This document shows, in pieces, positions 9,816-18,589 of a stretch of DNA of 64,000 bases; within the stretch, counting starts at the first letter, position 1; each line of letters starts with the position of its first letter. Location of the stretch: the NCBI RefSeq assembly GCF_004122145.1, contig NZ_SBKQ01000015.1:1-64000 (forward strand), in the 5' to 3' direction. The stretch is from Flavobacterium piscinae. Its GTDB lineage: Bacteria; Bacteroidota; Bacteroidia; Flavobacteriales; Flavobacteriaceae. The translations under genes were made by a program, and so were the position numbers. The notes below the pieces were generated by a model. That model was not told where the DNA came from and did not search any database. It was given only the letters and a program-made list of their open reading frames with translations.

Positions 9816-10886
9816 ATGTCAGCAACCAATTGTGCACCCGCAGTCAATCGAAAAAAGTTAGGTTTCTTAGACCGCTATTTAACCCTTTGGATATTTTTAG
9901 CCATGTTAATAGGCGTGGGAATCGGCTATTTTATTCCGAGTTCCTCCGGATTTATTCATTCGTTTTCCTCGGGAACGACTAATATTCCGCTGGCAGTCGG
10001 ATTAATTTTAATGATGTATCCGCCTTTGGCGAAAGTCAATTACAGCAAAATGGGCGAAGTGTTTCAAAATACCAAAGTTTTAGGAGCTTCTTTACTGTTG
10101 AATTGGGTAATTGGTCCTATTTTGATGTTTTTCTTAGCCATACTTTTTTTAAACGGTTATCCTGAATACATGATTGGAGTAATCCTTATAGGTTTAGCTC
10201 GATGCATTGCCATGGTAGTCGTTTGGAATGATTTAGCTGAAGGAAATCGAGAGTATGCCGCCGGTTTGATTGCGTTGAACAGTATTTTTCAAGTGTTGTT
10301 GTATAGCGTTTATGCCTACCTTTTCATTACCGTATTACCTCCTTATTTTGGGTTTGAAGGTTCGATTGTGGACATCAGTATCGGTCAAATTGCAGAAAGT
10401 GTGGGGATTTATTTGGGTATTCCCTTTGCCTTAGGATTTTTAAGTCGTGCTTTTTTGATGAAAATGAAAGGGGAAGAATGGTTTCAAACGAAATACGTTC
10501 CCATTATTTCACCCATCACCTTGATCGCTCTTTTGTTTACCATTGTCTTAATGTTTAGTTTAAAAGGTGAATTAATCGTTGAAATTCCGATGGATGTGCT
10601 TCGAGTTGCCCTACCATTAGTGATTTATTTTACCATTATGTTTATGGTTAGTTTTTTTGTAGGCAAGTATTTTGGAGCCGACTACTCCAAAGCTACTTCT
10701 ATTGCTTTTACCGCTACAGGGAACAATTTTGAGTTAGCCATAGCGGTAGCAATTGGCGTTTTTGGCATCAACAGCGGACAAGCATTTGCTGGAGTCATTG
10801 GTCCTTTGGTGGAAGTACCCGCTTTGATTGCGTTGGTGAATTTGGCGTTTTGGTTTAGGAAGAAATATTACGTATCCAAATCATAA
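9816..10886 (+). CDS. acr3: Acr3-type arsenite efflux transporter
   Basis: This 356-residue inner-membrane protein has about ten hydrophobic segments and belongs to the BASS/ACR3 family of arsenite/H+ antiporters. The conserved TM4 cysteine, essential in characterised Acr3 pumps, is present (C130 in [16 protein letters not shown]), as is a later [18 protein letters not shown] segment diagnostic of the family. It is the last gene of the arsenic operon and would expel the arsenite produced by the preceding reductase. Confidence 0.92.
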   Translation: MSATNCAPAVNRKKLGFLDRYLTLWIFLAMLIGVGIGYFIPSSSGFIHSFSSGTTNIPLAVGLILMMYPPLAKVNYSKMGEVFQNTKVLGASLLLNWVIGPILMFFLAILFLNGYPEYMIGVILIGLARCIAMVVVWNDLAEGNREYAAGLIALNSIFQVLLYSVYAYLFITVLPPYFGFEGSIVDISIGQIAESVGIYLGIPFALGFLSRAFLMKMKGEEWFQTKYVPIISPITLIALLFTIVLMFSLKGELIVEIPMDVLRVALPLVIYFTIMFMVSFFVGKYFGADYSKATSIAFTATGNNFELAIAVAIGVFGINSGQAFAGVIGPLVEVPALIALVNLAFWFRKKYYVSKS

Positions 10887-10945
10887 AAAATGAGAGCATT
10901 TATATCAATTGATTTATTTTTTATCTTTGATTAAATGATTTTAGT

Positions 10946-11380
10946 ATGGCCAAAAATAAAACAGCTGAAACAACAGTCTATGTGGAGGATTTTATCCATT
11001 TATTTGTAGATAACGACCAAAAAAAGGCTGATAGTTTTCAGTTAATCAAGTTAATGCAGGAATGGTACGGTTTTGAGCCGAAAATGTGGGGACCCACTAT
11101 AATTGGTTTTGGCAGCTATCATTACAAATATGCTAGCGGTCACGAGGGTGATGCTCCCCTGCTTGGTTTTTCTCCCCGTAAGGCGGAATTTTCATTGTAT
11201 GTGTTCTCACCAAGAGAAGACAACAAACAGTTGCTGGACAATTTTGGAAAATACAAAATGGGTAAAGCGTGCCTTTATATCAAAAAACTAGCGGATATTG
11301 ATATTTCTGTCTTAGAAGCAATGTGTCGGGATTCGATTGCGTATTTAGAAGAACATCATGCGTGTGCGTGTAGAAAGTAA
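10946..11380 (+). CDS. DUF1801 domain protein
   Basis: This is a 144-residue soluble protein of the DUF1801/YdhG-like fold. It has the MWGPTIIGFGSYHYKY segment and the following LLGFSPRKAEFSLYV strand that define the family. These proteins have no established biochemical activity; an iron-chaperone-like frataxin resemblance has been noted for part of the family. It follows acr3 by 59 bases with an intervening AT-rich stretch, so it may be independently transcribed. Confidence 0.82.
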   Translation: MAKNKTAETTVYVEDFIHLFVDNDQKKADSFQLIKLMQEWYGFEPKMWGPTIIGFGSYHYKYASGHEGDAPLLGFSPRKAEFSLYVFSPREDNKQLLDNFGKYKMGKACLYIKKLADIDISVLEAMCRDSIAYLEEHHACACRK

Positions 11381-11400
11381 AACACTAAAAGTATAATGAA

Positions 11401-11886
11401 ATGAATACAAAGAATATTTTTTTGCTTTTAGCACTACTTCTGTCCTCCTTTCTCAATGCCCAAGTAGCCAAAGATTCCGAATTGTTTTTAGCTTTAAAAA
11501 AACACGACAGTCTTTTTTTTGAAAAAAGCTTTAACGAATGTGATTTAGCGTTTTTGGAGAAAGCTATTCATCCTGATTTGGTTTTTTATCATGACCAAGG
11601 GGGTGTTCAAAACAAAACAACTTTTTTAGAAAGTGTTAAAAACAATATTTGTTCCAACCCCAATCAAAAACCCATACGGAAAGTAAAAGGCGATAGTTTA
11701 GCAGTTTTTCCATTATATGAAAATGGAATTTTATATGGAGTATTTCAGCAAGGAATACATGAATTTTACCTGCGAGAACAAGGGAAAAATGATGTTTTGA
11801 CAAGTACTGCTCGCTTTACTCATGTGTATCTATTGATAAATAATCAATGGATTTTAAGAGAAGTATTAAGTTATGATCATCAATAA
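11401..11886 (+). CDS. Exported NTF2-like (DUF4440) protein
   Basis: This 161-residue protein has a signal peptide (MNTKNIFLLLALLLSSFLNA) and an NTF2-like cone fold of the DUF4440/SnoaL type. A helical start is followed by the LEKAIHPDLVFYHDQGG strand-turn and late strands ending in HVYLLINNQWILREV. Such proteins bind small hydrophobic ligands or act as scaffolds. No catalytic residue can be assigned. It precedes a small membrane protein with a 9-base gap. Confidence 0.75.
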   Translation: MNTKNIFLLLALLLSSFLNAQVAKDSELFLALKKHDSLFFEKSFNECDLAFLEKAIHPDLVFYHDQGGVQNKTTFLESVKNNICSNPNQKPIRKVKGDSLAVFPLYENGILYGVFQQGIHEFYLREQGKNDVLTSTARFTHVYLLINNQWILREVLSYDHQ

Positions 11887-11895
11887 AAAACAAAT

Positions 11896-12279
11896 ATGGT
11901 AGTAGCAAAAGGGATAGTAGTGCTTTTTGGAATAGTATTCCTTTTTGCGGGTGGTGTCATGTTGATTCGACCCACACTTTTTCGCAGTTGGATAGCCAAA
12001 GCCGGCAGTACTCCACTCATAAATTATGGAGAAATTACGATTCGTTTGATACCTGCTATTGCGATGGTGTATGTGGCTCCAGAAACTAAATTGCCACTGT
12101 TTTTTCAGCTTTTTGGAGGGATTATGATAGTGACTTCATTGGTTTTGTATGTCACACCTCGAAAGGCACACCATCAACTTTCGTTAGGTTTTGCAGAAAA
12201 ATTAAAGCCGGTTTATTTGCAATGCATTGCTCCTTTGGCTTTTGTGATAGGAATGGGTTTGATTTATTTTTTATTTTAA
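11896..12279 (+). CDS. Small multi-pass membrane protein of unknown function
   Basis: This is a 127-residue hydrophobic protein with about four predicted transmembrane segments (around residues 3-25, 43-60, 64-86 and 104-126). I do not recognise the family. It is probably co-transcribed with the NTF2-like gene upstream. Its last 128 bases overlap a convergent gene on the other strand, which is unusual for two real genes. Confidence 0.65.
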   Translation: MVVAKGIVVLFGIVFLFAGGVMLIRPTLFRSWIAKAGSTPLINYGEITIRLIPAIAMVYVAPETKLPLFFQLFGGIMIVTSLVLYVTPRKAHHQLSLGFAEKLKPVYLQCIAPLAFVIGMGLIYFLF

Positions 12280-12556
12280 TTTCCGCCCAAGGTGAGCCAA
12301 AAACACCAACCGCCAATTCTGCCCAAATTAAAATTAAAACAAGTAAAATTATACCGCAAAATAAGATACGTTTTTTGGTTGAACGAATGGTTCTCAAGAC
12401 CAATTCAATCGCTAAACCGGTTCCAGCTAAAAGCGTTCCGGCTACTATAAAATCAAAAGTAGACCAGTTTACTTCATCCGTCAATTGCATGGCTATGAAC
12501 GGAATACTTAAAATGAGGAGTACTATGCCAAAGATTATCAATATCCTTTTAGACAT
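12152..12556 (-). CDS. Small two- or three-helix membrane protein with an extended C-terminus
   Basis: This 134-residue protein has hydrophobic helices near residues 5-22, 35-53 and 64-83, followed by AELAVGVFGSP, which resembles the natural end of a common small Bacteroidetes membrane protein. Beyond about residue 88 the frame continues antisense to the convergent gene with unremarkable composition. I infer that the original stop codon was lost and that the last 45 or so residues are read-through. The N-terminal two thirds are well supported; the C-terminal tail is doubtful. Function is unknown. Confidence 0.65.
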   Translation of the reverse strand: MSKRILIIFGIVLLILSIPFIAMQLTDEVNWSTFDFIVAGTLLAGTGLAIELVLRTIRSTKKRILFCGIILLVLILIWAELAVGVFGSPWAEIKIKNKSNPFLSQKPKEQCIANKPALIFLQNLTKVDGVPFEV

Positions 12557-12580
12557 ATGCTTTTACTTTTTCAGTGTTTA

Positions 12581-13195
12581 TCATTTAATTTTATCAAAAA
12601 TGTAGCCACCTTTTACGGCACCCCACACTTGTTTGCCGTCTTTGTCAAACCCTTGGTCCCAAGAAAGAATTTGGGTAGGCGTTACGGTTACTTTTGAAGA
12701 AGCGTATGACGCTCCTCGCAATTCACTCGGACAGGTTTTTTCACCGGTTTGCCCGATGAACGTGCCGTCAGCTTGCTTTTTTAAAATGACTTCACAGCCG
12801 GGTTTGAGTTCTATATCGGATTCCGCTAAGTTATCAAACACTTCCGGAGTTTTCCATTTGCCAATCCACTCTTTTTCGTTTTTGAGGGTGTATATTTCGC
12901 TGATGAATGCATCATTGCGTTGCGATACCTTATAAATCCGCACCCGATACGGACTGTCTTGTTTTTCAAACATGGCTTGTTCGACATAGAGGTAATGACC
13001 CTTACTTTTCCATATCGGCGTCATGCGAAGAGAAATGTTGAAATATGCTTTGTCTTCTATTGATTGTTTTTCTGAGGAGTACGTTCCTTGCATGATGGCA
13101 ACAAGGTATTCTAAATCCGTTGCTTTCTTTTCTTGCGTTGATTTACATCCGAAAAGGATGAAAAGAAAAAATAATGATATGATTTTCAAGTTCAT
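12581..13195 (-). CDS. CpeT/CpcT-like lipoprotein
   Basis: This 204-residue exported lipoprotein has lipobox LFGCKS with Cys17. The rest matches the CpcT/CpeT fold, named after cyanobacterial bilin lyases. Recognisable blocks are the early LEYLVAIMQGTYSS, the YLYVEQA strand, the repeated RVRIYKV strands, and the GCEVILKKQADGTFIGQT and CPSELRGASY blocks. In non-photosynthetic Bacteroidetes the family has no bilin substrate, so only a ligand-binding beta-barrel role in the periplasm or outer membrane can be inferred. Confidence 0.85.
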   Translation of the reverse strand: MNLKIISLFFLFILFGCKSTQEKKATDLEYLVAIMQGTYSSEKQSIEDKAYFNISLRMTPIWKSKGHYLYVEQAMFEKQDSPYRVRIYKVSQRNDAFISEIYTLKNEKEWIGKWKTPEVFDNLAESDIELKPGCEVILKKQADGTFIGQTGEKTCPSELRGASYASSKVTVTPTQILSWDQGFDKDGKQVWGAVKGGYIFDKIK

Positions 13196-13202
13196 GGCTA
13201 TG

Positions 13203-13223
13203 TTTCAGGTTTCAGGTTTCAGG
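13203..13223. repeat. Three tandem 7-bp units
   Basis: Three perfect copies of TTTCAGG lie just upstream of the CpeT-like gene. This is one of several short intergenic tandem repeats in the window. Confidence 0.8.
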
Positions 13224-13308
13224 TTGATGGCTATTTATTTTATTTTCAAAGAAAAAGAAAATTTCTCAAATTTTTCAAATCTGTGTTCCAAAAAAAGCTT
13301 GATTTATT

Positions 13309-14730
13309 CTATTTCGCAATATTCCGAATCATCCCACCAAAAATAAAAAAATGAAACGGCACTAAGCTATACCAATATAATCTACCGAAAAGACCTCTTG
13401 GGCGAAAGGTGGCAATTTGATGTAAAACATTGTGTTCATCAATTCTAAATTCAAGCCAGGCTTCGCCGGGTAGTCTCATTTCGGCAAATAGAAGCAATCG
13501 TTTTTCTTCTTTGTTGGCTAAAATCACTCGCCAAAAGTCCAAAGAATCACCATTGTCTAAATGGGTTGGGTGTGTTCTGCCTCTTCTTAATCCAACGCCA
13601 CCAACCAACTTATCAATAAAACCCCGCAATTGCCACATCCAGTTGCCGTAATACCAGCCTTTTGAACCACCGATTGTCCAAATGTTTTCCAGGACTTTAT
13701 CCGGATGTTCAATTTTTATTTTCTGCTCATCTTTTAAACAACCAAAGGTAGGGACTTGTATAAATTCTGATAAATTATATTGAAATTCGCTACTTACCAA
13801 ACTGTCTTTCCAACTGGAAATGACCAGGTTTTGTTCGATTTTGATAAAGGCTAATTTGATGGCATCGTTATAGGAAATGGGTTTGATGCCCAACATTTTT
13901 TGTAACCGATTGTCTTTACAAATGACTTCCATTTTCATGCTATCCACCAAGTTCATGGCAAGTTTATACGAAGTTGAAGTTACAAAATACAACCAATACG
14001 AAGACAATTTGGGTGTCATGACCGGAACGGTAAATATCCAATTTTTGAATCCTCTGGTTTTGGCGTATAATTGCATCATTTGTTTATAAGTGAGCACATT
14101 GGGTCCGCCAATATCAAAGGATTCATTGTAACATTCAGGTTTGAGTAATACGCCAATCAAGTACTGAATTACATCGCGAATCGCAATAGGTTGGGTTTTG
14201 GTGAGTACCCACTTTGGCGTAATCATCACGGGTAATTTTTCACACAAGTCCCGAATGATTTCAAAGGAAGAACTACCGGAGCCTACAATAATTCCGGCAC
14301 GAAGAACGGTGACATTATAATTCCCTTGGTATAAAATATCCTCCACATTTTTTCGGGATTGTAAATGTTTAGAAAGGGAATTATCGTTGACAATCCCACT
14401 CAGATAGATGACTTGTTTCACCCCGATATGATTCATGTATAAATTGAAATGCTCGGCTGCTTTGGCTTCCATTGTATCAAAAACTTGAGTGGAAGATGAC
14501 ATGGAGTGAATTAAGTAATACGCCACATCGATGTTTTTAGGAATATTTTCGAATGACACTTCTTCTAAAAAATCTACCTCCCAAATGGTGATAGCGTTCA
14601 GCGTTGTAATGTCTAATCCCAAACGATTCTTATCGCGAACACAACAAATGATTTCGTGATTTTTGGACAAAAGTTCGGGAAGCAATCGTCTGCCCACATA
14701 ACCGTTGGCACCTGTCAGAAGGATTTTCAT
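13309..14730 (-). CDS. NAD(P)-dependent epimerase/SDR with C-terminal DUF2867 domain
   Basis: This 473-residue cytosolic protein has two domains. Residues 1 to about 300 form an extended/atypical SDR with the dinucleotide motif TGANGYVGRRL at the N-terminus. Residues about 320-473 form a DUF2867 domain (SRPBCC-like) with GGSKGWYYGNWMW and GDSLDFWRV blocks. The arrangement is that of YbjT-like NAD(P)H-binding oxidoreductases. The substrate is unknown; a hydrophobic lipid or quinone-like ligand is possible given the SRPBCC-like half. It starts about 50 bases after the marC-like stop, on the same strand. Confidence 0.87.
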   Translation of the reverse strand: MKILLTGANGYVGRRLLPELLSKNHEIICCVRDKNRLGLDITTLNAITIWEVDFLEEVSFENIPKNIDVAYYLIHSMSSSTQVFDTMEAKAAEHFNLYMNHIGVKQVIYLSGIVNDNSLSKHLQSRKNVEDILYQGNYNVTVLRAGIIVGSGSSSFEIIRDLCEKLPVMITPKWVLTKTQPIAIRDVIQYLIGVLLKPECYNESFDIGGPNVLTYKQMMQLYAKTRGFKNWIFTVPVMTPKLSSYWLYFVTSTSYKLAMNLVDSMKMEVICKDNRLQKMLGIKPISYNDAIKLAFIKIEQNLVISSWKDSLVSSEFQYNLSEFIQVPTFGCLKDEQKIKIEHPDKVLENIWTIGGSKGWYYGNWMWQLRGFIDKLVGGVGLRRGRTHPTHLDNGDSLDFWRVILANKEEKRLLLFAEMRLPGEAWLEFRIDEHNVLHQIATFRPRGLFGRLYWYSLVPFHFFIFGGMIRNIAK

Positions 14731-14777
14731 AGCCGCTATTTTTTAGAAAGATACTAAGAAAAACGCTTGAACAATCG

Positions 14778-15401
14778 TTAAATTGTTTTAAAGATGTTGA
14801 CGATTGAACTGCTGATGTACTGCACACCTATGGCAATCACAATGAAACCAATGATTCTGGAAATCGCTACGATACCTGATGCACCTAATATTCTGGAAAG
14901 GTAATGAGCACTTTTTAAGACTAAGAAAATGACCACTGCCACGCCTAAAATAGCTAAACACGCAATGACTTTTTCACTTATTTTGGTGTAATCTTGATAA
15001 AATGCTATTAACAGTGAAATGGAACCGGGTCCGGCTAACATTGGAATGGCCAAAGGCGTTAAGGCAATTTGGTTACGCGTCTGGGCATCGCTCTCCACTT
15101 TTTTATTTACTCCGCGGGTTTTGTTAAAGTTTCCGGTGAGTAAAGAAAAACCGGAACTAACAATAATTAGTCCTCCGGCTATCCGAAGAGCATCAATACT
15201 GATACCGAAAAATTTCAAGACATATTCTCCAATAAAAAAAGAAATCACTAAGATGATAAAAACATTTAAAGCGGTTAACAGCGATACTCTGGATCGTTCC
15301 GCTTTGGTGTAATCTTGCGTTAAACCCACAAAAATGGGGACGGCTCCTAAGGGGTTGAGTACCGAAAATAGAGCCGCAAAAATGTAAATAAATAATTCCA
15401 T
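14778..15401 (-). CDS. MarC family integral membrane protein
   Basis: This 207-residue protein has six predicted transmembrane helices and the MarC family signature NPLGAVPIFVGLT in the first helix, with GPGSISLLIAF in the middle. MarC proteins were once linked to multiple antibiotic resistance but their transport activity remains unproven. Gene length is normal. Confidence 0.9.
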   Translation of the reverse strand: MELFIYIFAALFSVLNPLGAVPIFVGLTQDYTKAERSRVSLLTALNVFIILVISFFIGEYVLKFFGISIDALRIAGGLIIVSSGFSLLTGNFNKTRGVNKKVESDAQTRNQIALTPLAIPMLAGPGSISLLIAFYQDYTKISEKVIACLAILGVAVVIFLVLKSAHYLSRILGASGIVAISRIIGFIVIAIGVQYISSSIVNIFKTI

Positions 15402-15466
15402 TGTTTTTTTGCAAAAATAAAGACAACTCTAAAACGAAGGGTTATCAAATGAATAAAACAAAGTTA

Positions 15467-15895
15467 CTATAAATCGTCGATATAAGTGGGAGAATTATTC
15501 GTTTTAAAATTATTTAATTTTTCGATAAAGCTATTTACACTTTTGTTCTTGGGTGGAGCATCAATCGAGATATAATGATGATCCATGTGGAATGTGTAGG
15601 AATTAGCCGGTTTAAAAATGACTAACTTATAAAATGGAATCACCAAGGAGAAGGTTTCCAAAAGCGATCGAAACCGAATGATTATTCCTTTCGGACGCAA
15701 TTCAATATTACAAAAATTACGGTTATTGTCATAGGAAAGCAACGTTGCAATTTCCTCACTCGTTTTGATAATATCTAATCGGGGCGAACCAATTCCGTTT
15801 AATTTGATGTTATCCATCAACCCAAATGGTTTTCCTACCAAATCGTTTATTGCTTCGTTAATTTTTTTTTCGTTATAGGAAGTGTTTACGAGCAT
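15467..15895 (-). CDS. Conserved hypothetical cytosolic protein
   Basis: This is a 142-residue soluble protein. I place the start at the ATG giving MLVNTSYNEKK, because the longer frame from 15925 runs into an 8-bp tandem repeat. It has alternating beta strands in the middle (ELRPKGIIIRFRSLLETFSLVIPFYKLVIF) and no catalytic or membrane motif. I do not recognise a characterised family. Confidence 0.65.
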   Translation of the reverse strand: MLVNTSYNEKKINEAINDLVGKPFGLMDNIKLNGIGSPRLDIIKTSEEIATLLSYDNNRNFCNIELRPKGIIIRFRSLLETFSLVIPFYKLVIFKPANSYTFHMDHHYISIDAPPKNKSVNSFIEKLNNFKTNNSPTYIDDL

Positions 15896-15930
15896 TTTTA
15901 ATGTGTCAATTTGTGAATGTGTCAATTAGT

Positions 15931-15978
15931 CAATTTGACAATTTGACAATTTGACAATTTGACAATTTGACAATTTTA
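15931..15978. repeat. 8-bp tandem repeat
   Basis: Five perfect copies of CAATTTGA and a degenerate sixth stand immediately upstream of the conserved hypothetical gene. The phase is not a multiple of three. Confidence 0.9.
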
Positions 15979-16114
15979 AAATAAAGTTACTTGGTAAAAT
16001 TAATCAATTGAATTCATTGAAATCATTGAATTAATATAGGTTTAAGAATTGTTCTATTTATAAAGTGTAATGAAATTTGTAAAAAGCATTACCTTTGCCA
16101 CTTAGAACAGTAAT

Positions 16115-16474
16115 ATGAAAAAAACCTTAGTGATAGGTGCTTCCACAAACCCGGAACGCTATTCTTTTATGGCAATTAACAGTTTAGTTAAAAAAGAGCA
16201 CCCCGTAGTAGCCATTGGTCAAAAGTTGGGTGAAGTAGCCGGTGTAAAAATCCAAACCAAACAAATTCCGTTTAAAAATATTCATACGGTCTCGTTGTAT
16301 TTGAATCCAAAAGGGCAACGGGATTATTACAATTACATTGTTGGGTTGCAACCCAAACGCGTTATTTTTAATCCGGGGACAGAGAACCCTGAGTTTTATG
16401 CGTTGTTGGGGATAAATAATATACAAGTTGAGGTGGCTTGTACGTTGGTTTTGCTTTCTACGAATCAGTTTTAA
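16115..16474 (+). CDS. CoA-binding (YccU-like) protein
   Basis: This 119-residue Rossmann-fold protein belongs to the CoA_binding family, like the CoA-binding domain of succinyl-CoA synthetase. It has the glycine-rich IGASTNPERYSFMA loop at the start and the conserved FNPGTENPE block. Function of these small proteins is unresolved; they bind CoA or a nucleotide cofactor. A TACCTTTG -7-like element lies at 16090-16097, but no well-spaced TTG element was found. Confidence 0.88.
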   Translation: MKKTLVIGASTNPERYSFMAINSLVKKEHPVVAIGQKLGEVAGVKIQTKQIPFKNIHTVSLYLNPKGQRDYYNYIVGLQPKRVIFNPGTENPEFYALLGINNIQVEVACTLVLLSTNQF

Positions 16475-16476
16475 GC

Positions 16477-16525
16477 GTTGTCTGTTGTCTGTTGTCCGTT
16501 GTCCGTTGTCTGTTATTTGTTGTCT
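16477..16525. repeat. 7-bp tandem repeat
   Basis: Seven units of GTTGTCT or close variants (GTTGTCC, GTTATTT) lie between two convergent genes. They are followed by AACTGCGACTGCCAACTGCGACT, which recurs in similar form at 39140-39200. Confidence 0.88.
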
Positions 16526-16557
16526 GAACGTTGAAAACTGCGACTGCCAACTGCGAC

Positions 16558-17997
16558 TTACCGTCTTCGAATGAGCATTAATCCTATAAAAGTCAGTAAA
16601 CCATTCACGATTAGGATTTCGAATCCAAATTCAAATTCGAACCAGGCTTTGCTTTTTAGGTTGAGTACAACGGATGAAATGACTGCGAAAATGGCGACCA
16701 TTGGTACCCATTTGTCTTTTACGTTCCATTTGGTAAATAATCCAAAACTGTAAAGTCCCAAAAGTGGACCGTACGTAAATCCGGCAAATTTTAATACTTT
16801 ATCAATGATGCTGGCATCTTCTACAAAGTATTTGAAACCTAAGATAACCAGAACAGAAACTGCGACAAACATTTTGTGAATTTGTTTTCGGATGACGACT
16901 TGTTTTACGGAATCATACTTCTTTTCAATTTCTAAAATATCAATGCTAAAAGAGGTAGTTAGCGAAGTTAACGCACTATCCGCACTAGAATATGCTGCCG
17001 CAATTAATCCCAGAATAAAGAAAAAAGCCACGCCAATGCCTAAATATTCATTGGCCAGAATAGGGAAGAGCTGATCTTTGTGGGCATCAATGTTATATTT
17101 TAATGCATATTCGGTGAATAACAATCCCATGACTAAGAATAAGAAATTCACAAACGTGAGCACAATGGTAAACCAAAACATATTCTTTTGAGCATCTTTT
17201 AAGCTTCGGCAGGTGAGGTTTTTTTGCATCATATCTTGGTCGAGACCGGTCATGACGATGGCTATAAATGCACCCGATAAAAACTGTTTCCAGAAATAAT
17301 TAGGCGAACTGATGTCTTCAAAAAAGAAGGTTTTAGAAAAATCACTTTCTGCAATAAAACCTGAAATGTTAGTAATATTTAACCCTAAATCCTGAGAAAC
17401 CGTAACAATACAAAACACTACTGCAATGAGCATAAAAAGTGTTTGCAGTGTGTCTGTCCAAATGATGGTTTTGATACCGGATTTATTGGTATACACCCAA
17501 ATGAGTAAAATGGTGACGGTGACAGTAATCCAATACGGTACATTTAATTTATCAAAAACCAATGTTTGCAAAACATCAGCTACTAACATTAATCGTAAAT
17601 TGGATCCTACCGTTCGCGAAATAATAAAAAACCAGGCTCCGGTTTTGTAGGCATTTCTACCAAATCGGTCACCTAAATAAGTGTAAATTGACGTAAGATT
17701 TAATCGGTAGTAGAGTGGCAGTAAAACGGTTCCGATTACAAAATACCCCACAATATAGCCCAGCACCAATTGAAAATAAACAAATTGAGACGCTTCTACT
17801 TTTCCGGGAACGGAAATAAACGTAACTCCGGAGAGTGAAGCCCCAATCATTCCGAAAGCTACCAAATACCAAGGGGAATTTTTGTTGGCTTTAAAAAAGG
17901 CGTCGTTTCCTTCGTCTTTTTTACTGATTAAAGAGGAAATTAAAATGAGTAATCCAAAATATCCGAGAATGAGTAGAAGAATAGCAATCGGTTCCAT
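16558..17997 (-). CDS. Sodium:solute symporter family protein
   Basis: This 479-residue inner-membrane transporter of the SSS family has about 13 transmembrane segments. Family features are GASLSGVTFISVPG in TM2, the WGT-like loop WTDTLQTLFML and the long GLIAAAYSSADSALTSLTTSFSIDI helix with its conserved Ser-rich sodium site. The substrate cannot be named from sequence; sugars, carboxylates and sialic acid are all used by relatives. It stands alone, convergent with the CoA-binding gene. Confidence 0.9.
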   Translation of the reverse strand: MEPIAILLLILGYFGLLILISSLISKKDEGNDAFFKANKNSPWYLVAFGMIGASLSGVTFISVPGKVEASQFVYFQLVLGYIVGYFVIGTVLLPLYYRLNLTSIYTYLGDRFGRNAYKTGAWFFIISRTVGSNLRLMLVADVLQTLVFDKLNVPYWITVTVTILLIWVYTNKSGIKTIIWTDTLQTLFMLIAVVFCIVTVSQDLGLNITNISGFIAESDFSKTFFFEDISSPNYFWKQFLSGAFIAIVMTGLDQDMMQKNLTCRSLKDAQKNMFWFTIVLTFVNFLFLVMGLLFTEYALKYNIDAHKDQLFPILANEYLGIGVAFFFILGLIAAAYSSADSALTSLTTSFSIDILEIEKKYDSVKQVVIRKQIHKMFVAVSVLVILGFKYFVEDASIIDKVLKFAGFTYGPLLGLYSFGLFTKWNVKDKWVPMVAIFAVISSVVLNLKSKAWFEFEFGFEILIVNGLLTFIGLMLIRRR

Positions 17998-18060
17998 TTG
18001 TAATTTTTAATTGGTTTGCAAATTACAAAAAGGAACCGGTTTTTAAATTAGAACTTATTT

Positions 18061-18588
18061 TTATTTAAAAATTCCTTCCAACGGTTTCAGTTGTTCCATG
18101 TCGATGTCCGATTTTTGAAGGGCACTTAAGAGTGTCATAAAATCCTCAGGATTCATTTTGTCACCTAAAATGCGAACTACAGCAAAGCCATTTTCGTCTT
18201 TACTTCCGTAGAGTACAAATTCTTCGATAGCATCGTCTTTTCCCACAAAATAAATGGACGCACCTTCTTTACCCGAACCAAACTTCATTAATTCCTGGTA
18301 TTTTTCATCTTTTAAAATTTCTTTCACTTTGGTTCGTTCGCCATCAAATTTTGCTTTATTTTCTTCATTGATTTTAAAAGCCAAAACATTCATTTTTTTA
18401 AATGTTTTTAAGGCTTCTTGCTGTTCAATGGACAAGGCATCCGGTTTGATATTCAAGATGCTTGGTGACATATCTACCGAAATAAAATCAGTAGATTCCG
18501 TTTTTTCCACAAAATATTTTTGTAAGCTGGGTTCTTTTTCACAAGCGATGAAACTCATCAGCACAAGTGAGAACAATAATTTTTTCAT
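18061..18588 (-). CDS. DUF4252 lipoprotein
   Basis: This 175-residue exported protein has a signal sequence and lipobox SFIACEKE. The body is a DUF4252 domain (alpha/beta, roughly residues 25-170) with its VLYGSKDENGFAVVRILG strands. It is distantly similar to the second DUF4252 protein encoded at 19909-20442. Both sit downstream of an ECF sigma factor, which suggests an envelope stress or regulatory role that is not yet defined. Confidence 0.85.
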   Translation of the reverse strand: MKKLLFSLVLMSFIACEKEPSLQKYFVEKTESTDFISVDMSPSILNIKPDALSIEQQEALKTFKKMNVLAFKINEENKAKFDGERTKVKEILKDEKYQELMKFGSGKEGASIYFVGKDDAIEEFVLYGSKDENGFAVVRILGDKMNPEDFMTLLSALQKSDIDMEQLKPLEGIFK

Positions 18589-18589
18589 A

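Noticed and set aside
12222..12605. A 127-codon plus-strand frame overlapping the small membrane proteins
   Set aside because: It is antisense to a better-supported membrane protein gene and has no hydrophobic pattern or family features of its own.
15467..15925. Longer start for the conserved hypothetical protein at 15925
   Set aside because: The extra ten residues come from sequence adjoining the 8-bp tandem repeat; the ATG at 15895 is more plausible.
15931..15978. Possible CRISPR-like or iteron array
   Set aside because: Units are only 8 bp with no spacers and there are no cas or replication genes nearby; it is a simple tandem repeat.
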